Below, piece after piece: positions 18,415 to 25,870 of a DNA stretch of 64,000 nt. This stretch comes from Actinoplanes aureus (GTDB lineage: Bacteria > Actinomycetota > Actinomycetes > Mycobacteriales > Micromonosporaceae). The position numbers and the translations under genes were made by a program. The stretch is from assembly GCF_015704865.1 (NCBI RefSeq), contig NZ_JADQTO010000024.1, positions 62,001 through 126,000 on the forward strand, read 5' to 3'. The notes beneath the pieces were generated by a model that worked only from the letters and a program-made list of their open reading frames with translations, searched no databases and was not told the origin of the DNA. Each line of letters opens with the position of its first letter. The first letter of the stretch is position 1.

Positions 18415-20238
18415 TCAGGGGAAGGGGTGCGGGTGCAACGGCAGGTCGGCGTATTCGCGTACCGGCGCTCGCCCCAGCCGGTGCGGCACCTCCAGCAGGC
18501 GTGGCAGGCCGATCGTGCGGTGATGCACATGGCCGAAGGTCATTGGCAGCGTGCCGGGCACGATCACCTTGACGGCGTGCAGACCGAGCCGGTCCCGCAG
18601 TCCCGGATCGGTCTGGTTCACCACGATCGTCTCCAGGCCGAGCGTGCCGAGGCCGTCCACCAGCGCGGTGAGCAGGGCGGTGAGGTCGGTGACGGGTGGC
18701 GGCTGCTCCGGCCACAGGTCGCGCCAATCCGCCGGGGCGGGACCGTCGAGCAGGAACGCGTACCGGGGCCGGGCCTCCGGCATGGTGTACAGCCGGACGT
18801 GATCCTCCAGGTCCCGGACGTCGGTGGGGTCGGCCAGCATGCGCAGCGTGCGGGCACGGTCGAGCACGGTGTCCCCGTGCCGCCGCGCCGCCCCGGCGAA
18901 CAACCCGACCGCCGCCTCGATCGCTGCGGAGCGCACCGCGATCCGCGGGTCCGGGTGTGCGCCTGCGGCGAAGTAGGCGCTCGGCGCCACCGGGTCCGGC
19001 TCCCGCCGCAGCGCGAGCGAGGCCACCACCGGTACGCCCAGATCGTTGGTGGCGTCGAACAGCAGCAGGTCGTACCCGGCCTGGTCGAGATGGTCGCGGA
19101 GATGCCCGCTGAGATCGTCGCCGTCCGGGATCGCGACCCGGCGCAGTGCGGTGCCCGCATACCAGGCCATCAGGAAAGCGTCCCGTTCGACGACCTCGAA
19201 CAACCCGTAGAGGATCGCCTCCTCGACGCTGTTGCCCAGGCCGCAGCCGTTCGAGCATTCGTAGAGGAAGTGCGGCGCGTCCGGGGTGGCCTCGACTCCG
19301 TAGTAGGCGACGTGCTCCGGAACCGCCACCGCCCGCTGCCGGGTCAACGACCATCCGTGCACCCAGCGGGTCCGCAGGTCCGGCCGGTACGGGGTCAGCC
19401 GTGACGCCGGATGCCCGGCGTACCGCGGATCCGGCAGTCCCAGGGTGGCCGGATCCACCGCCCGGTCCGCGCCGAGTTCGGCGAACGACGCCCGCAGTAC
19501 GGTGCGGTGCCCGTGCGGCCGCATCCCGAGCCGCCGCTCGACGGCCTCGAACAGCGCCGTACGCCGAGCCTCCTCGACGGTCTCCCCCCGGCCGTAGCCG
19601 TGGTCGAGGGTTCCGCCGATCCCGATGAGCGCGGATGCCAGCGGAAGCGGGAGCCCGTCGGCGTGCCGCAGCCGGACGACCGGGCCGAGCGCTCCGTCGA
19701 GCAGCGCCGCGGCGAGCCGGTCCCCCGCGGTGGCCGGGTTGTCCTGCCGCCACTGTCCCGGTCCCGGCACCAGCCGCCGGGCCAGGCCGATCCGGGCCTG
19801 TGCGGGCCCGTCCGTGCTCATCCGCCCGCAGTCCGGGCAGTCCGGGAGGGTGACGTAGCGGTTCGCTGAGACGGTGCCGCCGGCCGCGTCGATGGTCCAG
19901 ACGGTCCGCGTGGCCGTCTCCGGGTCGTCCGCCGCCGCTGCGGCCAGTGCGGCGACCATCGGCCGGAACGCCGGCGCGAGCGGCCCGCCGAACGCCGTGC
20001 CGGCCGGGTCGCCGGGCAGTGCCAGCTGCCGCAGCCGCGCCTGCTCGGCGCAGTTCACACAGCCCGCGGCGGCGCCGACCAGCGGGCCGACCAGGGTGAG
20101 TGCGCCGTCCTGACGTACCGGAAGGATCTCCCGCCGCTGCGCGACCGCTCCGCGGCCCAGTTCGGCGAGCGACTCCGCGGTCCAGTCGGCCAGCGCGACC
20201 ACCTCGACCCCGCCGATCCTCTCCCCCGCCGTGATCAT
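18415..20238 (-). CDS. YcaO-type cyclodehydratase of thiopeptide biosynthesis
   Basis: This 607-aa protein should use ATP to cyclise Cys (and perhaps Ser) of the precursor into azolines. N-terminal CVNC and CPDC pairs suggest a zinc-bound E1-like region. The YcaO core shows ARRTALFEAVERRLGMRPHG, EEAILYGLFEVVERDAFLMAW and LFDATNDLGVPVVASLALRR, with the expected ATP/Mg acidic residues in the two EAVER/EVVER helices. The chain ends in HPHPFP, the proline-rich tail typical of azole-forming YcaO enzymes. The start ATG overlaps the stop of the upstream RRE/E1-like gene by four bases (ATGA). It probably works in a complex with that protein. Confidence 0.93.
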   Translation of the reverse strand: MITAGERIGGVEVVALADWTAESLAELGRGAVAQRREILPVRQDGALTLVGPLVGAAAGCVNCAEQARLRQLALPGDPAGTAFGGPLAPAFRPMVAALAAAAADDPETATRTVWTIDAAGGTVSANRYVTLPDCPDCGRMSTDGPAQARIGLARRLVPGPGQWRQDNPATAGDRLAAALLDGALGPVVRLRHADGLPLPLASALIGIGGTLDHGYGRGETVEEARRTALFEAVERRLGMRPHGHRTVLRASFAELGADRAVDPATLGLPDPRYAGHPASRLTPYRPDLRTRWVHGWSLTRQRAVAVPEHVAYYGVEATPDAPHFLYECSNGCGLGNSVEEAILYGLFEVVERDAFLMAWYAGTALRRVAIPDGDDLSGHLRDHLDQAGYDLLLFDATNDLGVPVVASLALRREPDPVAPSAYFAAGAHPDPRIAVRSAAIEAAVGLFAGAARRHGDTVLDRARTLRMLADPTDVRDLEDHVRLYTMPEARPRYAFLLDGPAPADWRDLWPEQPPPVTDLTALLTALVDGLGTLGLETIVVNQTDPGLRDRLGLHAVKVIVPGTLPMTFGHVHHRTIGLPRLLEVPHRLGRAPVREYADLPLHPHPFP

Positions 20239-21827
20239 GGCGTCTCCTGGACGGCGAATCCGGTGGTGTGCAGCGCCGTCCAGAGGTCTCCGGCACGGAT
20301 CCGGGCCGGTCGCGGCCACCGCGCGGGCCGGACGATCCGGCGCAGGCTGTCCTGCAGTTCCGGCTCGCCGATCCGGCCCGGCGACGCTCCGGCGTGTGTC
20401 TCCGCTCCGTCGCCGACACCGGCCAACCGTCCTTGACGAACGGCGACGGCCCGCTGCGCGGCCATCGCCATCGCGGTTCCCGCGCCGCCCTCCACCGCCC
20501 AGGCCAGCTCGCGGCCGTACACCTCGACCCGGGCCACGAAGACACCGCCTGCCAGCTGGGCCACGACTCCGTGAGCCTCCGCTCCGTAGCCGGCGGTGAG
20601 CGCCGACCACCAGCGCCGGGCAGTCGGATCGCCGCGCCAGCCGGGGTCCTCCACGCCGGCGGCGACCGCGGCCCGGCCGGCCACCCGGTACGCGACCCGG
20701 CGCAGCAGCACCCCGGCGGCGTGCCGGTCGTCGACGCCGACGGCCAGCCGTCCCGCGGCGTGCGGATCGAGCGCCCGCCCGGCACAGCGCAGTACGGCGT
20801 CGAGCCGGGCCGCGCCGGTCGTGGCGCCGGTGCCCAGCAAGGATCGGCCGCCGAGGTCGCAGACCGCCAGGGCGGCCGGGATCTGGGGCAGGTCCTCGTA
20901 CCGTGCCGCGGGCAGAACCCCGAGGTCGCGGTCGCACAGGGCGTCCATCCGCCGCAGCGTCCGGTCGACGTCGCCGTCGTTCTCCGGGAAGCCGGCGTGC
21001 GGTGGCCCGTCCAGCAGCCAGGGCCGGAATCCGGCGGCGAGCGGTTCGGCCCGGGCGACCAGGACCGACGGCCAGCCGTCCACCTGCACGCCCGGGTCGG
21101 GCAGGCCGGCCACCGCGCGGAGCAGGCGCTCGGCGGCCATGCCGCCCAGCACCGCAGCCAGCGGCCCGGAGACCGATGTCGACGCGGGAACGGCACCGGC
21201 CAAGCGGCGGGCGATGCGGTCCCCGGTCGCGGCAGCGGTCGCCGGCGGCATCGGGTACGTGACGAAACCGGCCGCCCCGGCGACCACCGTCACCGGCCCG
21301 GCGGTAAGGGCGACCAGCCCCGGCCGGGACGCGGCCAGGCCCGGCCCGGACGACCGGGCCACGCCTGCTGCGGCAAGCGCCGAACGGGCGGCGCCGGCCA
21401 CGGCCGGTCCGCTGTCCGCACCGGACACCCGTACGACGGCGCCCCTGAGCCGGCGCCAGGCGTCCGCCGGGTCGGCGGCGAGCTGTTCCAGCCAGTCCGC
21501 GACCGGACCGGACGGCGTGCCGTCGCCGGTCCGCCATCCGGCCGGCACCGCCACCGTCATGTCGTGCTGCGCCAGGGCGCGGAGCAGCCGCCGGACGGCG
21601 TCCGCGGGTGCGGGCCGCGCCGCGGCCGCGGCAAGCCGCTCGGGCGTCACACCGAGCCGTAACGCCGGTTCCAGCCGCTGCCACAGCAGCCAGAGACCGG
21701 GGCCCCCACTGACGGTGAAGGCAGCGGACCAGCCACGGACGTGGACACCGTCCGCAGTGGGTGACGCCCGCACCGAGGGACGCAGGCGCAGCACCGTACC
21801 GGCCGGGCGCGTGGGTCCAGCGGTCAT
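20235..21827 (-). CDS. RRE/ocin-ThiF-like leader-peptide-binding protein (LazD/TbtF-like)
   Basis: This 530-aa protein is weakly conserved but fits the ocin-ThiF family that recruits the precursor leader to the YcaO enzyme. The N-terminus has an RRE-like wing (VHVRGWSAAFTVSGGPGLWL), followed by Ala-rich helices and a degenerate E1-like fold (GAVVRVSGADSGPAVAGAA). Late blocks (LDAVLRCAGRALDPHAAGRL and the Trp-rich GWRGDPTARRWWSALTAGYG) also fit. There are no ATP-binding or zinc motifs, so it is probably a binding partner rather than an enzyme. ATG 21827 (seven bases after AGGGG) is preferred; GTG 21830 is possible. It overlaps its neighbours on both sides. The family call rests on context as much as sequence. 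Confidence 0.7.
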   Translation of the reverse strand: MTAGPTRPAGTVLRLRPSVRASPTADGVHVRGWSAAFTVSGGPGLWLLWQRLEPALRLGVTPERLAAAAARPAPADAVRRLLRALAQHDMTVAVPAGWRTGDGTPSGPVADWLEQLAADPADAWRRLRGAVVRVSGADSGPAVAGAARSALAAAGVARSSGPGLAASRPGLVALTAGPVTVVAGAAGFVTYPMPPATAAATGDRIARRLAGAVPASTSVSGPLAAVLGGMAAERLLRAVAGLPDPGVQVDGWPSVLVARAEPLAAGFRPWLLDGPPHAGFPENDGDVDRTLRRMDALCDRDLGVLPAARYEDLPQIPAALAVCDLGGRSLLGTGATTGAARLDAVLRCAGRALDPHAAGRLAVGVDDRHAAGVLLRRVAYRVAGRAAVAAGVEDPGWRGDPTARRWWSALTAGYGAEAHGVVAQLAGGVFVARVEVYGRELAWAVEGGAGTAMAMAAQRAVAVRQGRLAGVGDGAETHAGASPGRIGEPELQDSLRRIVRPARWPRPARIRAGDLWTALHTTGFAVQETP

Positions 21828-22927
21828 CACGACGCCCCTGCCGGATCCACGACCGCTTCCCGCCAGCTACGGCCGGTGAGCCGCTGCGCGGCGGCACAGA
21901 CCATGCTCGTGGCCAGGTAACGCTCGGTGGGGGTGACGTCGGCTACCGCCAGCAGCAGGTACAGCACGTTGTTGCAGAACCGTTCGATCTCGAACAGCCG
22001 CTGCTCGGCCGGCTCCCGCCGCCTTTCCCCGGCCAGCCGGTGGAACAGACTGTGACCGTCCCGGACGTACGCGGCCACCAACTCCGCGTCGCCGAACGCG
22101 TCGAACCGCCGTTGCCCGTCCTGCGGGCTCGCCGACCGCAGCACCCCGCGGTCGTACGCCCCCGCCGCGATCCGGCGTGCCGTGGTGCCCCACGCGTACC
22201 AGGCGGCGCTGAGCGGCTCAAGGCCGCCGGCCGCCGTGCTGCGCCGCACCAGGGCGGTGGTGGCGTCGCCGTGCCGTCGCCAGACGTCGTCGTGCACCGC
22301 CCGGATCCGCCCGGTCCGGTCGTGGTGGTGCAGGTGCAGCTCCAGATGCGACTGGTAGGACAGGTAATTGCCGCGCAGCCGCCACGGCCCGGCCGCGGCG
22401 TGCGCGGCCAACGCCACGATCACCGACCGGACCCGTGCCCCGTCGGTGTCGCCGCGCATCCCGGTCTCGGTCAGGGTCGCGGACAGTGCGGGGAGGCCCG
22501 CGCGCAGCAGTGCGGCGCGCACCGCCGCGGTACGGGGCCCACCGGGCACCCGTGCCACAGCGGCGGCGTCCGGCCCGCACACCAGCACCGAGTTGTCCGC
22601 CGCGAACGGCTCGTACGGCGCAGGGACGAGCTCTGCGCGCCCGGCGGCGGTCGACGCCGCCAGCAGTTCGGTGTGGGACAGGCGAACCCGGGACGGCCGG
22701 ATGGCCAGGTAGCCGCGCACCGCGGCGGCGATGCCGGCGGCCGTGGGCCACACCGTGTCGTCCGGCCCGGCCAAGCGCATCCGGATGTGCGGCCCGTGCA
22801 GCCAACCCCGCTCCAGGTGCACGCCGACGCCCGGCGGCACCGCGTCCAGCGCGGGCAGGATCGCTTCGCGCAGCAGCGGCGCCTTCACCGGGTCGTGGTA
22901 GTGCACGACGACGTCCCGCCAGATCAT
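21827..22927 (-). CDS. Probable [4+2] pyridine synthase of thiopeptide macrocyclisation (LazC/TbtD-like)
   Basis: This 366-aa protein is a second divergent relative of the LanB lyase domain: MIWRDVVVHYHDPVKAPLLREAI, LERGWLHGPHIRMRLAG, GNYLSYQSHLELHLHHHDR and ERFCNNVLYLLLAVADVTPTERYL. It lacks the RYGG block found in the other paralogue at 14880, and it lies directly after the glutamylation gene, the place of lazC in the lactazole cluster. I therefore assign it to joining two dehydroalanines and expelling the leader to form the central pyridine. Start ATG overlaps the dehydratase stop by four bases after AGGGGG. The reverse assignment of the two paralogues cannot be excluded. Confidence 0.7.
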   Translation of the reverse strand: MIWRDVVVHYHDPVKAPLLREAILPALDAVPPGVGVHLERGWLHGPHIRMRLAGPDDTVWPTAAGIAAAVRGYLAIRPSRVRLSHTELLAASTAAGRAELVPAPYEPFAADNSVLVCGPDAAAVARVPGGPRTAAVRAALLRAGLPALSATLTETGMRGDTDGARVRSVIVALAAHAAAGPWRLRGNYLSYQSHLELHLHHHDRTGRIRAVHDDVWRRHGDATTALVRRSTAAGGLEPLSAAWYAWGTTARRIAAGAYDRGVLRSASPQDGQRRFDAFGDAELVAAYVRDGHSLFHRLAGERRREPAEQRLFEIERFCNNVLYLLLAVADVTPTERYLATSMVCAAAQRLTGRSWREAVVDPAGAS

Positions 22928-25536
22928 CGGTGTGCCCCCTTCTGCCGGTACGTCTCGACGATGAGCTCCGTCGCGTGCCGGCCGAGCGGTCCCTCGCCCG
23001 GTACGGGCAGCGCCTCGGTGAGCCGCACCAGTCCGCTGTGTCCGCTGAGCAGCCGCGCCAGGCAGCGCAGGTGCAGGGCACTGCCCAGATCCACGAACTG
23101 CGGCTTCGGGTCGGTGAGGTAGGCGCGCACCGCCTCCGGGTCAGCGAACGCGAACGGCCGGCCGGACACGAACACGGACTCCGGGAGGCCGAGGCCGGCC
23201 GCCCAGCGCGCCGCCGCGGCGTACGGCACGTCGCCGCCGGCCCGCAGGTCGGCGACGAGCGCGGCGACGGCGGGTGGCGGCAGCGTCCAGCAGGCGCGGG
23301 ACAGTACCAGCGAGCGGTACCGCAGCCGCCGGCTCCACTCGGTCGCGAACCCGGCCACCGACGCCGGACGGGCCGGCGCCAGGTGGCTCAGCTGTGCGCT
23401 GGCGCCACCCAGGTCGAGAGTCAGCGGCGCGACCCGGTCCGGCAGGATCGGCTGCATCAGGAATCCGAGGTAGAGCACGTCGAGCTGTTCGCCGGTGGCG
23501 GCGATCCGCAGCCGCACCACGTCGTCCCGCGGATCGTGCACGACCTCCAGATCGTCAAGGGCGAGTGTGGCCCACGCCGGATCCTCACCGATCTCGTCGC
23601 CGGTCAGGAGTGGGTGCAGGTTGGGGTTGAAGCCGGACAGCGGGCGGAACTGGGCGAGCCGTCCGCCGCGGAACACCGCCGCCAGCTGCGCCGCCACGGA
23701 CGCGGGCGGCTCCGGCCCGAGCATGCCGAGGAAGCGGCTGGTGTACCGGCCCCACCCGTCGCCCACGGTGTTGACGCACCAGCCGGTGCGGGCGCCGTCG
23801 CGGAACGGCTGCACGAACCAGGAGTAGGAGGCGGGCCGCCGCATGAGCCAGTCCGGCAGCGCGGCGGCCGCCTCGTCGATCAGGTCGCCGGTCAGCTCCA
23901 GCTCGTCGCCGCGCTGCGGGCAGGCGTGGGCGGCTGCCGTGATCTGCCGGCGCAGGGCGGCCAGCTCGGCGACGTCCGCGGGGATGGTGTCCGTCCCGTC
24001 GAGGACGGTGCCGTCGGGCGTGATCGCGGCGGCCGCGGACCACAGTTGCGCGGCGTCGGTCATCAACTCCGGCAGCCGGCAGCGGCCGCCCGGTCCGGCC
24101 CGGTCCAGCAGCCGCCGGCGCAGCAGCGCCCGCGTGACGACGGCGTTGTCGAACAGTTCGGCCAGCGGCGCGACCCGGCTCAGGTCGGCGCGGCAGTCCG
24201 CACCGGCGCGCCGGCCCAGGCTGGACACACCTGGTAGCACGACGTCCTCGCGTACCACCGGCACGGACGGCATCGGCTGCCCGATCGCGGCGAACGCCCA
24301 CTGCCATTCCGCGGTGAGCCGGCGCAGGACCGGCGGGCGCTCGGCGGCGCTCAGCCCGCTGAACCGGCGGGTGTCGGCGCCGACCCGGCGCAGCGTCCCG
24401 GCGAGTTCCGCGTCGCCGTGGCCGGCCAGCCAGCCGGCCAGGGCGGGAAGCGGGTCGGGGGTCTGCGGATCGATCGGCGGGATCGGCAGCAGCAGACGCT
24501 CGTCGGCGAGCCGCTCGACGTACCGGAGCGCGGCCGTGTCCGGGGCTCCGGCGGGCAGCCGGACGGCGAGAGCCGCGGCGAGTTGCTCGGCGGTACGCCC
24601 GGCCGGTCCGGCCCGCCGCAGTTCAGCGAGGACCACGTCGAGAGCCGGCGTATGCGGCAACCGCACTTGGTGCTGCGCGTACATGCTGTACAGCACCTCG
24701 CCGGCGGGCTCGTCGCGCTGAAACTCCACCTGGCCGGCGCCGGCCCTCAGCGCCGGCGCCGATCGGTACGCGGTGCCGCGCCGGTGTTGCGGCATGGCGA
24801 GCAGGCCGCGCAGCAGCGACGTGACCATGGCGTGGTTGGGGAGGCTGATCGCCGTGGGCTCGAGACGGTGCGGACCGGCGCCGCCGGGCTGCCACCGGCC
24901 CCACCCGACCGGGGTGAACCACGACCAGGGACTCGTCTTGGTGGTGGCGCGCAGCGCGTAACGCAGGATCTTCGGTTCGGCCTTGCGGCCGCGGGCGTCG
25001 GCTGTGCCGCCGTGCGCCGCGGCCCGCTCCAGGCCGGACAGCAGCGTGGGGCTGGACAGCGCGGCCGCCCGGCGTACCCACTCGTCGGCGCAGATCACGG
25101 CGGTGGCGGCCCGGTCGTCGGTGAGCGCGGGTCCGGCGGCGGCCGCCAGCGCGGCCCGCAGCCGGAGGCGCTCGTCCACGGTACGCAGCCACGCGTCCAG
25201 CAGCGGCATCCGCACGGGGAGGTCGCCGAGCGCGCGACGGACAGCCGCTGTGGGATCGCGCCGGTTGTGCACATCGCGGCGCAACGGCAGCACCACGGTC
25301 CGGTGGAAGTCTTCGGAGTGGTCCGGGCGGCTGGCGTACAGGTCGGCGGAGAGCGGCTCGGCCAGTGCGATCAGGTCGCGTTCGCAGGCCACCGCCGCCG
25401 CGAACAGCCGGCCGTACTGCCGCGCAGCCGGGCCGCGCCGGGGGTACGGCAGCACGGACAACCGGACCAGGGCGTACGGCGCGACCTCGACCGGGATCGT
25501 TCCCGGAACCAGGGCTGTGCCGGCGGAGAGGGTCAT
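22924..25536 (-). CDS. Thiopeptide dehydratase, tRNA-Glu-dependent glutamylation subunit (LanB N-terminal type)
   Basis: This 870-aa protein has the features of the glutamylation part of split lantibiotic dehydratases: an N-terminal VAPYALVRLSVLPYPRR and the family hallmark RATTKTSPWSWFTPVGWGRW, with ERLADERLLLPIPP later. It should transfer glutamate from glutamyl-tRNA to Ser/Thr side chains of the precursor. The lyase domain is absent from this chain and is supplied by separate genes, as in thiopeptide clusters. Start ATG 25536 follows AGGAGGTAGCG. The gene lies 78 bp after the precursor, across a strong hairpin, and overlaps the next gene by four bases. Confidence 0.93.
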   Translation of the reverse strand: MTLSAGTALVPGTIPVEVAPYALVRLSVLPYPRRGPAARQYGRLFAAAVACERDLIALAEPLSADLYASRPDHSEDFHRTVVLPLRRDVHNRRDPTAAVRRALGDLPVRMPLLDAWLRTVDERLRLRAALAAAAGPALTDDRAATAVICADEWVRRAAALSSPTLLSGLERAAAHGGTADARGRKAEPKILRYALRATTKTSPWSWFTPVGWGRWQPGGAGPHRLEPTAISLPNHAMVTSLLRGLLAMPQHRRGTAYRSAPALRAGAGQVEFQRDEPAGEVLYSMYAQHQVRLPHTPALDVVLAELRRAGPAGRTAEQLAAALAVRLPAGAPDTAALRYVERLADERLLLPIPPIDPQTPDPLPALAGWLAGHGDAELAGTLRRVGADTRRFSGLSAAERPPVLRRLTAEWQWAFAAIGQPMPSVPVVREDVVLPGVSSLGRRAGADCRADLSRVAPLAELFDNAVVTRALLRRRLLDRAGPGGRCRLPELMTDAAQLWSAAAAITPDGTVLDGTDTIPADVAELAALRRQITAAAHACPQRGDELELTGDLIDEAAAALPDWLMRRPASYSWFVQPFRDGARTGWCVNTVGDGWGRYTSRFLGMLGPEPPASVAAQLAAVFRGGRLAQFRPLSGFNPNLHPLLTGDEIGEDPAWATLALDDLEVVHDPRDDVVRLRIAATGEQLDVLYLGFLMQPILPDRVAPLTLDLGGASAQLSHLAPARPASVAGFATEWSRRLRYRSLVLSRACWTLPPPAVAALVADLRAGGDVPYAAAARWAAGLGLPESVFVSGRPFAFADPEAVRAYLTDPKPQFVDLGSALHLRCLARLLSGHSGLVRLTEALPVPGEGPLGRHATELIVETYRQKGAHR

Positions 25537-25564
25537 CGCTACCTCCTGCGCAACGGGACGGAGC

Positions 25565-25599
25565 GGTGGCCCGGTCCGGCGAGGACGGACCGGGCCACC
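25565..25599 (-). promoter_or_regulatory. Intercistronic stem-loop between precursor and dehydratase genes
   Basis: GGTGGCCCGGTCCG and CGGACCGGGCCACC form a perfect 14-bp stem around a seven-base loop (GCGAGGA on the plus strand). It starts 15 bp after the precursor stop and ends 28 bp before the dehydratase start. There is no U-tract, so partial attenuation or a 3'-end stabiliser of precursor mRNA is more likely than full termination. Either would raise precursor over enzyme levels; this is inference. Confidence 0.75.
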
Positions 25600-25614
25600 T
25601 GGAGGAAAAGCCGA

Positions 25615-25785
25615 TCAGGTCGGCTTGGAGCAGGAGCCGCTGCTGGTGAACGAGCCACTGCAGGAGGCGGCCGTCTCCGGCAGCGCCACCGTGTCCCGCA
25701 GCGACGTCACGTCGATCTCGTCCAGTTCCAGGTCGTCGAGCTCGATCAGGTCGAGCTCGACCACGTCGAGCTTGGTGTCCTTCAT
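25615..25785 (-). CDS. Thiopeptide precursor peptide, lactazole-like leader
   Basis: The 56-aa product starts at ATG 25785 after AGGAAGGTCCACATC. Residues 1-39 or 40 form an acidic leader with LDLIELDDLELDEID repeats and the segment VTSLRDTVALPETAA, which as I recall is nearly the same as the end of the lactazole leader. The predicted 16-residue core is SCSGSFTSSGSCSKPT. Ser1-Cys2 and Ser11-Cys12 are the classic Ser-Cys pairs; pairing of Ser1 and Ser11 would give a 29-membered ring as in GE2270/thiomuracin. Only two Cys are present, so at most two thiazoles are expected, with many Ser/Thr left for dehydration or oxazole formation. The tail after the pyridine would be Cys-Ser-Lys-Pro-Thr. Confidence 0.93.
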   Translation of the reverse strand: MKDTKLDVVELDLIELDDLELDEIDVTSLRDTVALPETAASCSGSFTSSGSCSKPT

Positions 25786-25870
25786 GATGTGGACCTTCCT
25801 GTCCGATGGAGGTTCGCGGACGGTCTTGGGACCGCCCGGGCGGCTGCCCCGGTGCTGGGCCCCGCACCGG

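Noticed and set aside
25565..25599. Rho-independent terminator after the precursor gene
   Set aside because: No U-tract follows the stem in the direction of transcription, and the downstream biosynthetic genes need read-through.
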